Shown piece after piece: positions 1-7,500 of a stretch of DNA of 7,870 nt; the first letter of the stretch is position 1; each line of letters starts with the position of its first letter. The translations under genes and the position numbers were made by a program. The stretch is from assembly GCA_041569895.1 (NCBI GenBank), contig JBFFXF010000321.1, positions 1-7,870 on the forward strand. Direction: 5' to 3'. The DNA comes from JBFFXF01 sp041569895 (GTDB lineage Bacteria; Planctomycetota; UBA8108; JACQVS01). The notes beneath the pieces were generated by a model that was given only the letters and a program-made list of their open reading frames with translations, had not been told where the DNA came from and made no database searches.

Positions 1-3000
1 CGTCGCCGGCGGCACGGTGTCCTCGGCGTTCGCCACGACGCGGTAATCGCCGGGGGCGTGGGGCGCCGGACCGGTGACGTCGTTGCCGCCGGGATCGGTC
101 ACCGTCAGACCGATGCAGCGCGTGTCGCCGCCGTTCGGCGGACAGGGGAACTCGGTCTCGACTTCCACCGTCCAGAGCGCCTCGGCCTCGCCCTCGGAGT
201 TCGTCGCCCGCAGTTGCACATCGAAGTCCGCCCGCGGCTCGCCCGCCGGCAGCCTGAAGGTGAACCTCCCCCTGAGGAAGGTCCCCCCGACGGGCTCGAG
301 CACCTCGACGACCGGTGGCGGGAATCCGATGACCGTGAGCTGGGCGGTGTAGGTGTTCTGGGGAAACGGCAGGAAGTCGACCACCGGCGCGTCGACGAAC
401 TCCGGCGGCGACGGCTCGATGTACTCGGGCCCCTCGATCAGGAAATTCTGCAGGATCTGCGCGGGCGACAGCACGCCGTCATGGATGCGGACGGCGCCCA
501 TCGACAGCGTCCCGGCGAGGTTCGGCGGACCGATGCTGCCGTCGGCGTTCGTCTGCTGGGCGAGCCTGATCGGCTGCTCGGCGTAGGTGTTGATGACGCC
601 CGGGCCGAGCTGCTCGCTGTTGGCGAGCTCGCCGTCGGCGTAGACCCGCGTCGTCCTGCCATCGTAGGTGTAGACGAGGTGGTGCCAGACGCCGGCCGCG
701 GGAGCGCCCCGGCCGCTCTCGGTGAGCGAGTTGTCGATCCACCCGATGTCCGGCCCGCCGCCGCCCCAGTGGCCGATGGCGCCGAAGTTCGGATGGTTGC
801 CGTAATTGAACGCCATGTTCGTGCCATCCGGGCCGCCGCGGCGCCCCCACGAGACCAGCGTCTCCTCGTCGAAGATCTCGGGGTTGAACGCCCAGACCTC
901 GATGGTCCGCGTCGGGTTGAGGCCGACCAGTCCCGCGGGCGTCGGGTCGACGCACTCGAGCGTATCGGTCTGAGCGAAGGAGTTGAAGGTCACCGCGACG
1001 TGATCGTTGACGGTCTCGAAGGTCGGCGGCGTCATGCCGAGGTCGATCGGCACGATGAACTCGTTCAGCGTCCCCTGGTTCTCCCACTCGTCGACGAGGT
1101 CGCCCTCGTCGAGGATGGCCTCGAGGTCGGTGGCGCGGAGGTCGACGAAGAGCTCGCCGGCGGTCTGGATCTCGCCCTGGAGCGCCTCGACCTCGACCGT
1201 CCAGCTCACCTGCGCATCCGGCGGCACGCCGTTCGAGGCGGTGAGCGTCACCGTGAACTCGACCGGGTTGTCGCGATTCGGGATGGCGTACGTCACCGTG
1301 ATCGAGCGGCCGTCCTGGATCACCCTCGCGCCCGCCGGCGAGGTGATGGCCACGGTGGGCAGCGGGAATCCGTCGATACGCAGGCTCGCCGTGTAGGTCG
1401 CCTGGCCCGGGATGATCGTCTGGTCCTCGGGCACGTCGAGGAAGGCGGGGGGGACGTCCTTCTGGTAGATCGACTTCTCGCTGTCGTAGTTGGCGACGAT
1501 CTGCGCCGGCGTCAGCACGCCGTCGTGGACGCGGACGCGCGCCACCGATCCCCTGAAGGAGAGCGCGAGATTGAAGTCATCGATGTTGGCGTTGTTGTAC
1601 TGCGCGCCGATGGCGATGGGGTGGAAGTCGTGCGTGTTGACGACGCCGGCGCCGAGGAACTCCTCGTTCTGGAGCTCGCCGTTGGCGTACGCGCGCGTCG
1701 TCTCGCCGTCGTAGGTATAGACGAGGTGGTGCCACTCACCGGCGCCCGGAGCGCCCCGGCCGGCCTCCGTGAGGGTGTTGTCGACCCAGCCCATGTCGGG
1801 CCCGCCCCCGCCCCAGTGCGTCACCGCGCCGAAGTTCGGGTGGTCGCCGTAATTGAATCCCATGTTCGAGCCTTCCGGTCCGCCGCGATGCCCCCAGGCG
1901 ACCATGGTCTCCTCGTCGGTGACCTCGGGATTGAACGCCCAGACCTCGATCGAGCGCGTCGGATCGAGCCCGACGAGGCCCGCCGGCGCGTTCTGCTGGC
2001 TGCGGTAGACGCCCAGCCCCTCGGCGTTCAGCGTCACCGCCTCGACGTCCAGGATGGTCTCCTTGCGGACGGTGCCGATGAGATCGAAGTGCCCGACGAG
2101 ACCGCCGTCGCCGGGCGCGGCGCCGTTCTGCCAGAGGTCGGTCCCGGCGGAGTCCTCCCTGGCGTCGAGATCGACGATGAGGCAGTCGGCGACCTCGAAG
2201 GAGAAGTCGTCCGGCGAGCTCGGGCACTCGAGCAGCGTCACCACCCACGACGCCTCCGCGGTTCGCTCCGTCCCGTCACACACGTGCGACGCGCGCACGG
2301 TGACGATGAAGCTGTCGGGCGGCGGATCGGGCACGTCCCACCGGATGGTGAAACTCCCGAACTTGCCGCGAACCGTCGTGCCGGCGGGCTGGATGACCTC
2401 GAGCTCGGGGTCCGGAAAGCCGGCGACGGTCAGGTCCGCGACGTACGTGGTGATCTGGTTCGAGAGCGTCGGGTCGGCCGGCGCGTCGATGAAATCGAGG
2501 TCCTCGCAGGCGCTGGCGTACGCGTCTCGCTCGACCTCGAAGTTGTTGAGGATCTGCTCGTCGGTGAGGACGTCATCGTGGATGCGGATCTGCCCGATGG
2601 AGAGCGACCCGCGCAGCCCGGTCGTCAGCGTCACGCCGTCCGCCTCGAGCTGCGACGCGATGGTGATCCGGGAGTTGGCGTTGGTGTTGATGATGCCGAG
2701 GCCGAGGAACTCCTCGTTCGCGAGCCGTCCGTCGGCGTAGACGCGCGTCGTCTCGCCGTCGTAGGTATAGACGAGGTGGTGCCACTTGCCGGCGACCGGG
2801 GCTCCGAAGGTGAAGTCGTTGTCGATCCAGCCGAGGTCGGGCCCGCCGCCGCCCCAGTGGCCGACGGCGCCGAAGTTTCCATGCCGGCCGTAATTGAACG
2901 ACATGTTGGTGCCGTCGGGGCCGCCTCGCGTACCCCACGCGACGAGCGTCTCCTCATCGGCGATGTCCGGGTTGTAGGCCCAGACCTCGATCGTTCGCGT

Positions 3001-3333
3001 CGCATCCGGACCGGCGAGCCCCTCCGGGACGAAGTCCTCGAGCGGCTGCGAGTACGCCTCCGTCCCCGTGAAGGAGACCGCCGGGGCGCCGTCGATGGTC
3101 TCGAAGATGGGGCTGTCCGGCGTGGCGAGCATGAAATCGCCGACTCCCTCGGCGGGATCGGCCTGGTTCGGCCAGACCGAGACGTCGAGCTCGAGGTCGC
3201 TCGCCTGGAGATCGACGAAGAGCACGCCCGCGACCTCGATGTCGGGATTCTGAGCGCTGACGGGAATCGTCCCCGGGATGACCACCGCGCAGGCGAGCGC
3301 GGCGACGATGAGGTGTGTCCGCCGACGAGACAT
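1..3333 (-). CDS. Large exported multi-domain LamG / Ig-like repeat protein (C-terminus beyond the window)
   Basis: An open frame of 1111 codons without a stop, continuing past the left edge. Seen: an N-terminal signal peptide with an Arg-rich start, a hydrophobic core and a VSA|Q-type cleavage site after residue 27. Three tandem units of about 348 residues follow. Each has a LamG/concanavalin-like domain (about 33-268, 382-617, 722-968) with the signature IEVWA[YF]NP, the HWGGGGPD motif at 159, 506 and 855, and WHHLVYTYDG. Each unit ends in an Ig-like domain (about 277-366, 627-717, 977-1058) with GFPDPELEV, GFPLPTVAI or GFPPPVVEV at 305, 655 and 1003. The last 50 or so residues begin another module. 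Known: LamG-3-type folds bind glycans, proteins or calcium, and often occur in large surface or secreted bacterial proteins. Inferred: an exported adhesion or polymer-binding protein; ligand unknown. The start is fixed by a GGAAGGAG ribosome-binding site 7 nt upstream. A C-terminal anchor or sorting signal would lie outside the window. Confidence 0.88.
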   Translation of the reverse strand, partial: MSRRRTHLIVAALACAVVIPGTIPVSAQNPDIEVAGVLFVDLQASDLELDVSVWPNQADPAEGVGDFMLATPDSPIFETIDGAPAVSFTGTEAYSQPLEDFVPEGLAGPDATRTIEVWAYNPDIADEETLVAWGTRGGPDGTNMSFNYGRHGNFGAVGHWGGGGPDLGWIDNDFTFGAPVAGKWHHLVYTYDGETTRVYADGRLANEEFLGLGIINTNANSRITIASQLEADGVTLTTGLRGSLSIGQIRIHDDVLTDEQILNNFEVERDAYASACEDLDFIDAPADPTLSNQITTYVADLTVAGFPDPELEVIQPAGTTVRGKFGSFTIRWDVPDPPPDSFIVTVRASHVCDGTERTAEASWVVTLLECPSSPDDFSFEVADCLIVDLDAREDSAGTDLWQNGAAPGDGGLVGHFDLIGTVRKETILDVEAVTLNAEGLGVYRSQQNAPAGLVGLDPTRSIEVWAFNPEVTDEETMVAWGHRGGPEGSNMGFNYGDHPNFGAVTHWGGGGPDMGWVDNTLTEAGRGAPGAGEWHHLVYTYDGETTRAYANGELQNEEFLGAGVVNTHDFHPIAIGAQYNNANIDDFNLALSFRGSVARVRVHDGVLTPAQIVANYDSEKSIYQKDVPPAFLDVPEDQTIIPGQATYTASLRIDGFPLPTVAITSPAGARVIQDGRSITVTYAIPNRDNPVEFTVTLTASNGVPPDAQVSWTVEVEALQGEIQTAGELFVDLRATDLEAILDEGDLVDEWENQGTLNEFIVPIDLGMTPPTFETVNDHVAVTFNSFAQTDTLECVDPTPAGLVGLNPTRTIEVWAFNPEIFDEETLVSWGRRGGPDGTNMAFNYGNHPNFGAIGHWGGGGPDIGWIDNSLTESGRGAPAAGVWHHLVYTYDGRTTRVYADGELANSEQLGPGVINTYAEQPIRLAQQTNADGSIGPPNLAGTLSMGAVRIHDGVLSPAQILQNFLIEGPEYIEPSPPEFVDAPVVDFLPFPQNTYTAQLTVIGFPPPVVEVLEPVGGTFLRGRFTFRLPAGEPRADFDVQLRATNSEGEAEALWTVEVETEFPCPPNGGDTRCIGLTVTDPGGNDVTGPAPHAPGDYRVVANAEDTVPPAT

Positions 3334-3340
3334 GCTGAGA

Positions 3341-3348
3341 CTCCTTCC
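3341..3348 (-). promoter_or_regulatory. Shine-Dalgarno sequence of the LamG protein gene
   Basis: The coding strand reads GGAAGGAG, then a 7-nt spacer, then ATG at 3333. It is the best ribosome-binding site in the window and fixes the start of the LamG/Ig gene. Confidence 0.85.
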
Positions 3349-3376
3349 GCGCTGCGGCTCCGCGAGCCGAAAGCGC
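3349..3376 (-). promoter_or_regulatory. 5'-UTR hairpin abutting the Shine-Dalgarno sequence
   Basis: GCGCT/AGCGC (5 bp) encloses a small asymmetric internal loop and CGGCTC/GAGCCG (6 bp) with a 3-nt loop. The 3' foot of the hairpin on the mRNA is directly followed by the GGAAGGAG ribosome-binding site. There is no U-tract, so it is not an intrinsic terminator in this orientation. It could protect the 5' end or modulate ribosome access. No known riboswitch or leader was recognised. Confidence 0.55.
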
Positions 3377-3411
3377 CCCCAAAAGAGATGCATTCAATCG
3401 ATTTGACCCGG

Positions 3412-3423
3412 CGCCCATTCTAT
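3412..3423 (-). promoter_or_regulatory. Putative promoter element upstream of the LamG gene (TAGAAT -10-like)
   Basis: The coding strand reads ATAGAATGGGCG, identical to the 12-mer upstream of the FG-GAP gene. TAGAAT differs from the TATAAT -10 consensus at one base. A start of transcription just downstream would give a leader of roughly 75-80 nt carrying the hairpin and ribosome-binding site. No convincing -35 hexamer is visible 16-18 bp upstream. Confidence 0.5.
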
Positions 3424-3472
3424 GCGCGCAGACCCGACTTGCCCAGGGGGTTCCGGGCCACCACTCGTCCTC

Positions 3473-3556
3473 GTTCCCGTTCCCGTTCCCGTACCCGTTC
3501 CCGTTCCCGTACCCGTTCCCGTACCCGTTCCCGTTCCCGGTCCCGTGCCCGTGCCC
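3473..3556. repeat. Degenerate hexanucleotide tandem array, 14 units of GTTCCC-type
   Basis: Fourteen contiguous 6-bp units on the plus strand: mostly GTTCCC with GTACCC interspersed, ending GGTCCC, GTGCCC, GTGCCC. The CCC and leading G are invariant and only positions 2-3 vary. The minus strand is therefore (GGGNNC)14, with a G-triplet every 6 nt, a good G-quadruplex-forming pattern. It lies about 50 bp upstream of the putative LamG promoter. Confidence 0.9.
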
Positions 3557-3640
3557 GAAAGCGCTCGTCGTGCAGCTCGTGTCCGACGTCGGGGCCGGGC
3601 GGTCGCGGTTGGGGACCGAGACCGATATCCGAGACAGAGG

Positions 3641-3738
3641 ACCGAGTCCGACTCCGATGCCGATTCCGACTCCGGAATCCGATTCCGATGACCGACACCG
3701 ACACCGACACCGAGACCGATGCCGATTCCGATTCCGAG
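3641..3738. repeat. Degenerate hexanucleotide tandem array, NCCGAN units
   Basis: About sixteen units of NCCGAN on the plus strand (TCCGAT, TCCGAC, ACCGAC, GCCGAT and similar), with two 1-bp phase slips near 3677 and 3690 and two outlying units at 3616-3627. Coding-strand units read NTCGGN. The CCGA core is constant and the flanking bases vary, as in the neighbouring GTTCCC array, though the core is different. Confidence 0.85.
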
Positions 3739-3755
3739 GCGGTCTTTCCTGAAGC

Positions 3756-3773
3756 TGCGCAATCTGCGCAATC
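3756..3773. repeat. Duplicated 9-mer TGCGCAATC containing an inverted repeat
   Basis: TGCGCAATC occurs twice in direct tandem, about 13 bp beyond the TPR stop codon. Because TGCGCA is self-complementary, the two copies can also pair as a 6-bp stem around a 3-nt loop (3756-3770). No U-tract follows, so a terminator is not supported. Confidence 0.6.
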
Positions 3774-3785
3774 TGCGTTCCCGTC

Positions 3786-4517
3786 TTACTGCCGCATCGC
3801 ACGCACACGCTGGAGGTTCTTGCGCGCCGCCTCGAACTCCGGTCGGGCGCGCAGGGCGCCCTCGAACTGGCGCGCCGCCTCGTCGAGCAGGCCCTGTCGC
3901 ATCAGCACCGCGCCGAGGTTGTTGCGCGCCTCCGCGAAGTCCGGTCGCAGGCGCACGGCCTCCTCGTACGCGGCGCGGGCGGCGTCGAGGTCGCCGCGCC
4001 GCCGGTGCGCGATGCCGAGGTTGTTGTGGGCGTCGGCGAGCGACGGGTCGAGGCGGATCGCCGTCTCGAAGCGCGCCAGGGCGCCGTCGACGTCCCGCTG
4101 CTGGAGGAGGAGGATCCCGAGGTGGTTGCGCGGCTCCGCGGCGTCCGGATGGCGTCGGATCGCCTCCTCGAACTCCGCCGCCGCCTCCGGAAAGCGCCCC
4201 TGCTTGGCGAGCGCGACGCCGAGCGTGTTGCGCGCCCCGGGGTAGGCCGGATCGAGCCGCAGCGTCTCGCGGTAGTGGCCGATCGCCCGCTCGAGGTCGC
4301 CCGTCCTCTCGGCGAGCGCGCCGAGGTTGAAGTGCGCCGCGGCGAGGTCCGGACGGACCTCGAGGGCGCGGCGGTACTGCGCCGCTGCTCCGGACGGGTC
4401 GCCCCGTCTCGCCAGCACGAGCCCGAGGTTGACGTGCGCCTCGGCGAAGTCCGGCAACAGGCGGATGACCTCGCGGTAGCTCTCCTCGGCGCTCTCCAGC
4501 CGGCCGGCCTCGGTCAT
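3786..4517 (-). CDS. TPR-repeat protein or detached TPR domain of the upstream protein
   Basis: Seven consecutive 34-residue TPR motifs (AEAHVNLG, AAAHFNLG, ADAHNNLG and AEARNNLG type helix-A starts; Pro at position 32 of each), then a short capping helix ending in a TAA. Known: TPRs form a superhelical protein-binding scaffold. The only start codon after the preceding TAG is the ATG at 4517 (243 residues), with no Shine-Dalgarno visible before it. Starting there removes the first ten positions of helix A of TPR 1, which are present in frame from 4547 (TKTRFQFAFD). The frame equals that of the redoxin-containing gene upstream, only a TAG apart. It may be made by readthrough or by termination-reinitiation over the 30-nt gap, or it may be the stranded C-terminus of a once continuous protein. 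No signal peptide is present, so as an independent product it would be cytoplasmic, unlike its neighbour. Confidence 0.75.
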   Translation of the reverse strand: MTEAGRLESAEESYREVIRLLPDFAEAHVNLGLVLARRGDPSGAAAQYRRALEVRPDLAAAHFNLGALAERTGDLERAIGHYRETLRLDPAYPGARNTLGVALAKQGRFPEAAAEFEEAIRRHPDAAEPRNHLGILLLQQRDVDGALARFETAIRLDPSLADAHNNLGIAHRRRGDLDAARAAYEEAVRLRPDFAEARNNLGAVLMRQGLLDEAARQFEGALRARPEFEAARKNLQRVRAMRQ

Positions 4518-4547
4518 GTCGAAGGCGAACTGGAAGCGGGTCTTGGT

Positions 4548-4550
4548 CTA
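4548..4550 (-). other. In-frame TAG separating redoxin and TPR domains
   Basis: The frame reads through GCG GCC TAG ACC AAG with no shift. The codon after the TAG is position 1 of the first TPR motif: counting from it, Ala falls at 8 and 20, Tyr at 24 and Pro at 32, as in the TPR consensus. This could be the authentic end of the upstream protein or a nonsense change, for example from CAG. No recoding signal was recognised nearby. Confidence 0.6.
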
Positions 4551-7500
4551 GGCCGCCGTCCGCGCATGGGCGACCACGGGGTGGTCGATGATCGTCCCGG
4601 GGCGCGCCGCGGCCCGGAGCAGGCGGCGCTCCGGCGGATCGAGCGAGTGCCCGCGATCCGCCAGCACCGTGTCGACCGACACGCGACCCTTGTAGATGAC
4701 GGCGAGCCGGCCGGCCGCGTCGACGAGGAAGCTGGTCGGCACCGGCAGCGGCCGGTTCATCGGCGTCAAGTTGTCGTGGAGATGCTGCAGCACGCCCAGC
4801 GTCTCGGCCGACGCCAGGCCGTGCGCGAACGGCAGTCTCAGCCTCGCGGCGAGCCGCGCCGCGGCGTCCGGGGACGAGCGACCGTCGCCGAGGCCGTCGA
4901 CCGCGAGCGCGAACACATCGATGCCCGCCGAGCGGAGATCGGCCGAACGCGACGAGAGCTCCGCAAGCTCCTCGAGACACGGCGCGCACCAGCTTGCCCA
5001 GAGGTTGATGAGCAGAGCTCGCCCCGCCGCCAGCGGCACGGTGGCGCTCGAGCCGTCGAAACGCCGGAACGAGAGCGCCGGCACGGGCAGCAGAGTCACC
5101 AGCGGGATGCGCGCGGCGCTCGAGGCCTGCGGCGCGTCCGGCTCTCCCCGGTCCGCGTCGAGAGCCGGCGCCGAGGGACGTCTCCACCGTGTCGCCCGCC
5201 CGCTCCCCCGCGCGAGAAGGAAGTGCCCGTCGATGCCGACGCCGTCGAAACGCTCGATCGTGCCCCCGGGCCACCTCACCGAGACGCTCTCGATGCCGGT
5301 CGCCTCGCCGAGACCGAAGTGCAGCCACTTCGACGACTGCGCCACGAAACCCTCGCCGGCGCGCAGCGTGCGCATCAGCCGCGTCGATCCGCCGGTCGTC
5401 GCGGCGACGATCTCGACGCGCGCGCCGATGGCGTCCCGGCAGACCGTCCGGCCGTCACCGATCGGGCGCAGCGCCACGAAACGGCCGTGGGGCGCTGACC
5501 GGTTCCGCATGAAGCGCAGCCGCGGCGCGTTGCGGTTCGAGATCCACAGGTCGAGGTCGCCGTCGTGGTCCCAGTCGACGAGCGCGACGCCGCGGCCATC
5601 GTCGGGAAAGTCGAGCCCCGAGAGCGCCGAGACCGTGGCGAAGCGGCCCGAGGCGGTGTTCAGGAAGCAGGAGTTGCGCTCGCGTCCGCTCCACGACCGC
5701 CCCTGTTTCATCATGCGCGAGAGAACGCGCTGCCGCGCCAGCACGTCGCGGGGTGTGTCGTCCTCGTCGTCGAGCGTGTGCGACACGACCTGTCGCCAGA
5801 AGAAGCTTCACAAGTCGCCGGTGTCCTCGGTGGTGATGTAGCCGTTCGCGACCACGAGGTCCTCGAGGCCGTCGCAGTCGAGGTCGGCGAAGTTAGTGCT
5901 CCACGCCCAGCGAGCCATGGTGACTCCGGCCCCCTCGCTGACGTCGGCGAACGACCCGTCGCCGAGGTTCCTGAGCAGTGTGTTGCCGCGGGCGAATCGC
6001 TGCAGCCTCGTCCTCACGGTCTCGGACGACTGCGGCTTGAAGCGCTCCTGCGTCGTGATCCGGCTGCCCGCCGCCGAGAACATGTTGCCGATGGCGACGT
6101 CCATCCAGCCGTCGCGGTCGTAGTCCGCCCACGTGACGCCCATGCCGGACGCGCTGTCCTCCGCCGCTGCGCGCGCCGCGACGTCGACGAAACGGCCGCC
6201 CTCGTTGCGGTAGAGGTTGTTGCGGCCAAAGTCGTTCGCCACGTAGAGGTCCTGGTCGCCGTCGTTGTCGAAGTCCTCCCAGGCAGCCGCGTAGCTGAAG
6301 CGCCGGTTGTTGACGCCGAGGCCGACCTCGTCGGTGACGTCGGTGAACGTCCACTCCGCCACCCCGCCGCCCGTGGCGCTGTCGCGGGGCAGGTCGTTGC
6401 GGAAGAGGATGTTCGGAGCGCCGTTGTTGGCATCGTGATAGACGAAGCGTCCGTCGCCGCCGCCGATCGACACGACGCCCGAGTCGTCGGTGAGGTCGTT
6501 CGAGTTGTACCCGCAGACGTAGAGGTCGAGATCGGCGTCGTCGTCGAAGTCGGCCGCCGTCAGCGTGAACGTGTCGTGCGGCGTCGTCAGCGCCTGGCGC
6601 ACGGTGAAGCGACCCCGACCGTCGTTCGCGGCGAGCACGAGACTCCCGAAGACCGTGACGGCGAGGTCCCGGTCGCCATCGTTGTCGAGATCGACGAGAA
6701 GCGCGGCGCGCGCGCTCTCGAGCCAGTCCGCGCCCGACGCGGCCGAGACGTCACGCGCGGTGCCATCGGGGTTCTGGATGAAGAGGAGATTCGGCAGGCC
6801 GCCCTCCTGACACACGTAGAGGTCATCGAGCCCGTCCCCGTCGACGTCCCCCACCGCGATCCCCGGACAGCCGAAGAGCGCGAAGTAGCGCGTGTCCTGG
6901 ATGCGCTCGAGCCAGTGGTTGAATCCGAGGAGCAGCTGCTCGCGCCAGGACGCGTTGCTTCCGAGCACCGCGGCGGCGGCGTCCTCGAGGAGCGGGCGGC
7001 TCGAGCCGACCGTGCTCGCCTCCTCGAACGCCTCGACGGCGATCGAGAGCAGCCGTGGAGCGACGCCGGCGACGCCAGCGACGCCGGCGCCACCGGAGGC
7101 CCAGCGTGCCGTCCACGTCGCGTTCTGCTCGATCATCGCGTCACCGGTACGACCGACGAGAGAGACATGCTGCCGCGTCGTCACCACGTCGGCGTCACGC
7201 GCGACGCCGAAGACCTTGAAGGCCACTCGCTCGAGCTCGCCGCCCTGAAACGGACGCACGAGATCGGCGAGCGCTGCGAGCAGCCGGCCAGGGCCGCGCA
7301 CCATGGGACGGGACGCCGCGGTCGCCCCGGGCTCGGCGCGCAGCACCCGGAACAGGGCTCCCGACGACACCTCGCGAAGCGACGGTCGCAGCGCCGCGCT
7401 GGTGAAATCCCCGGTCACGAGGTCCGCCGCTCCGCCGGTCTCCGCGCCCGATGCGAGCGCGACCGCCAGGGACCCGAGCGCGTCGAGCCGTCGCGTCGCG

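Larger units (their letters stand above)
3334..3785. other. Intergenic region with low-complexity repeats, promoter and leader of the LamG gene
   Basis: There is no credible gene in these 452 bp. From the TPR stop towards the LamG start, they hold a duplicated 9-mer, the NTCGGN hexamer array, about 80 bp of non-repetitive GC-rich sequence, the GGGNNC hexamer array, the putative promoter, an AATCGATT palindrome (3396-3403), the hairpin and the ribosome-binding site. No U-tract intrinsic terminator was seen after the TAA at 3786. Open frames across this stretch give only alternating dipeptides such as Arg-Ser, Val-Pro or Asn-Gly, as a 6-bp repeat must. Confidence 0.75.

Noticed and set aside
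3756..3770. A Rho-independent terminator after the TPR gene.
   Set aside because: The TGCGCA stem is short and is followed by no U-tract on either strand.
2954..3808. A minus-strand frame of 284 codons with Asn-Gly-Tyr-Gly and Arg-Cys repeats across the intergenic region.
   Set aside because: The dipeptide repeats are the translation of the 6-bp arrays, and it overlaps the LamG gene start in the wrong frame.
58..4245. A plus-strand open frame of about 1395 codons.
   Set aside because: It is antisense to the LamG/Ig and TPR genes, is very rich in Arg, Asp and Val, has no domain, and runs through the hexamer arrays as Arg-Ser repeats. This is typical of the opposite strand of GC-rich genes.
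4548..4550. Pyrrolysine decoding of the TAG.
   Set aside because: Pyrrolysine is rare and tied to methylamine enzymes and a few lineages. Nothing in the window suggests it, and the codon lies at a domain boundary.
3394..5328. A minus-strand frame of 644 codons overlapping the redoxin and TPR regions in another frame.
   Set aside because: Composition is almost only Arg, Ala, Gly and Pro, and it ends in Gly-Thr repeats from the hexamer array. The TPR and WCAPC motifs are in the other frame.
4548..5786. The part after the TGA as a separate gene starting at GTG 5786.
   Set aside because: That GTG has no Shine-Dalgarno before it, sits inside the stem-loop, and would begin within the conserved-looking SFFWRQVV stretch and after most of the propeller. 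A continuous reading explains the sequence better.
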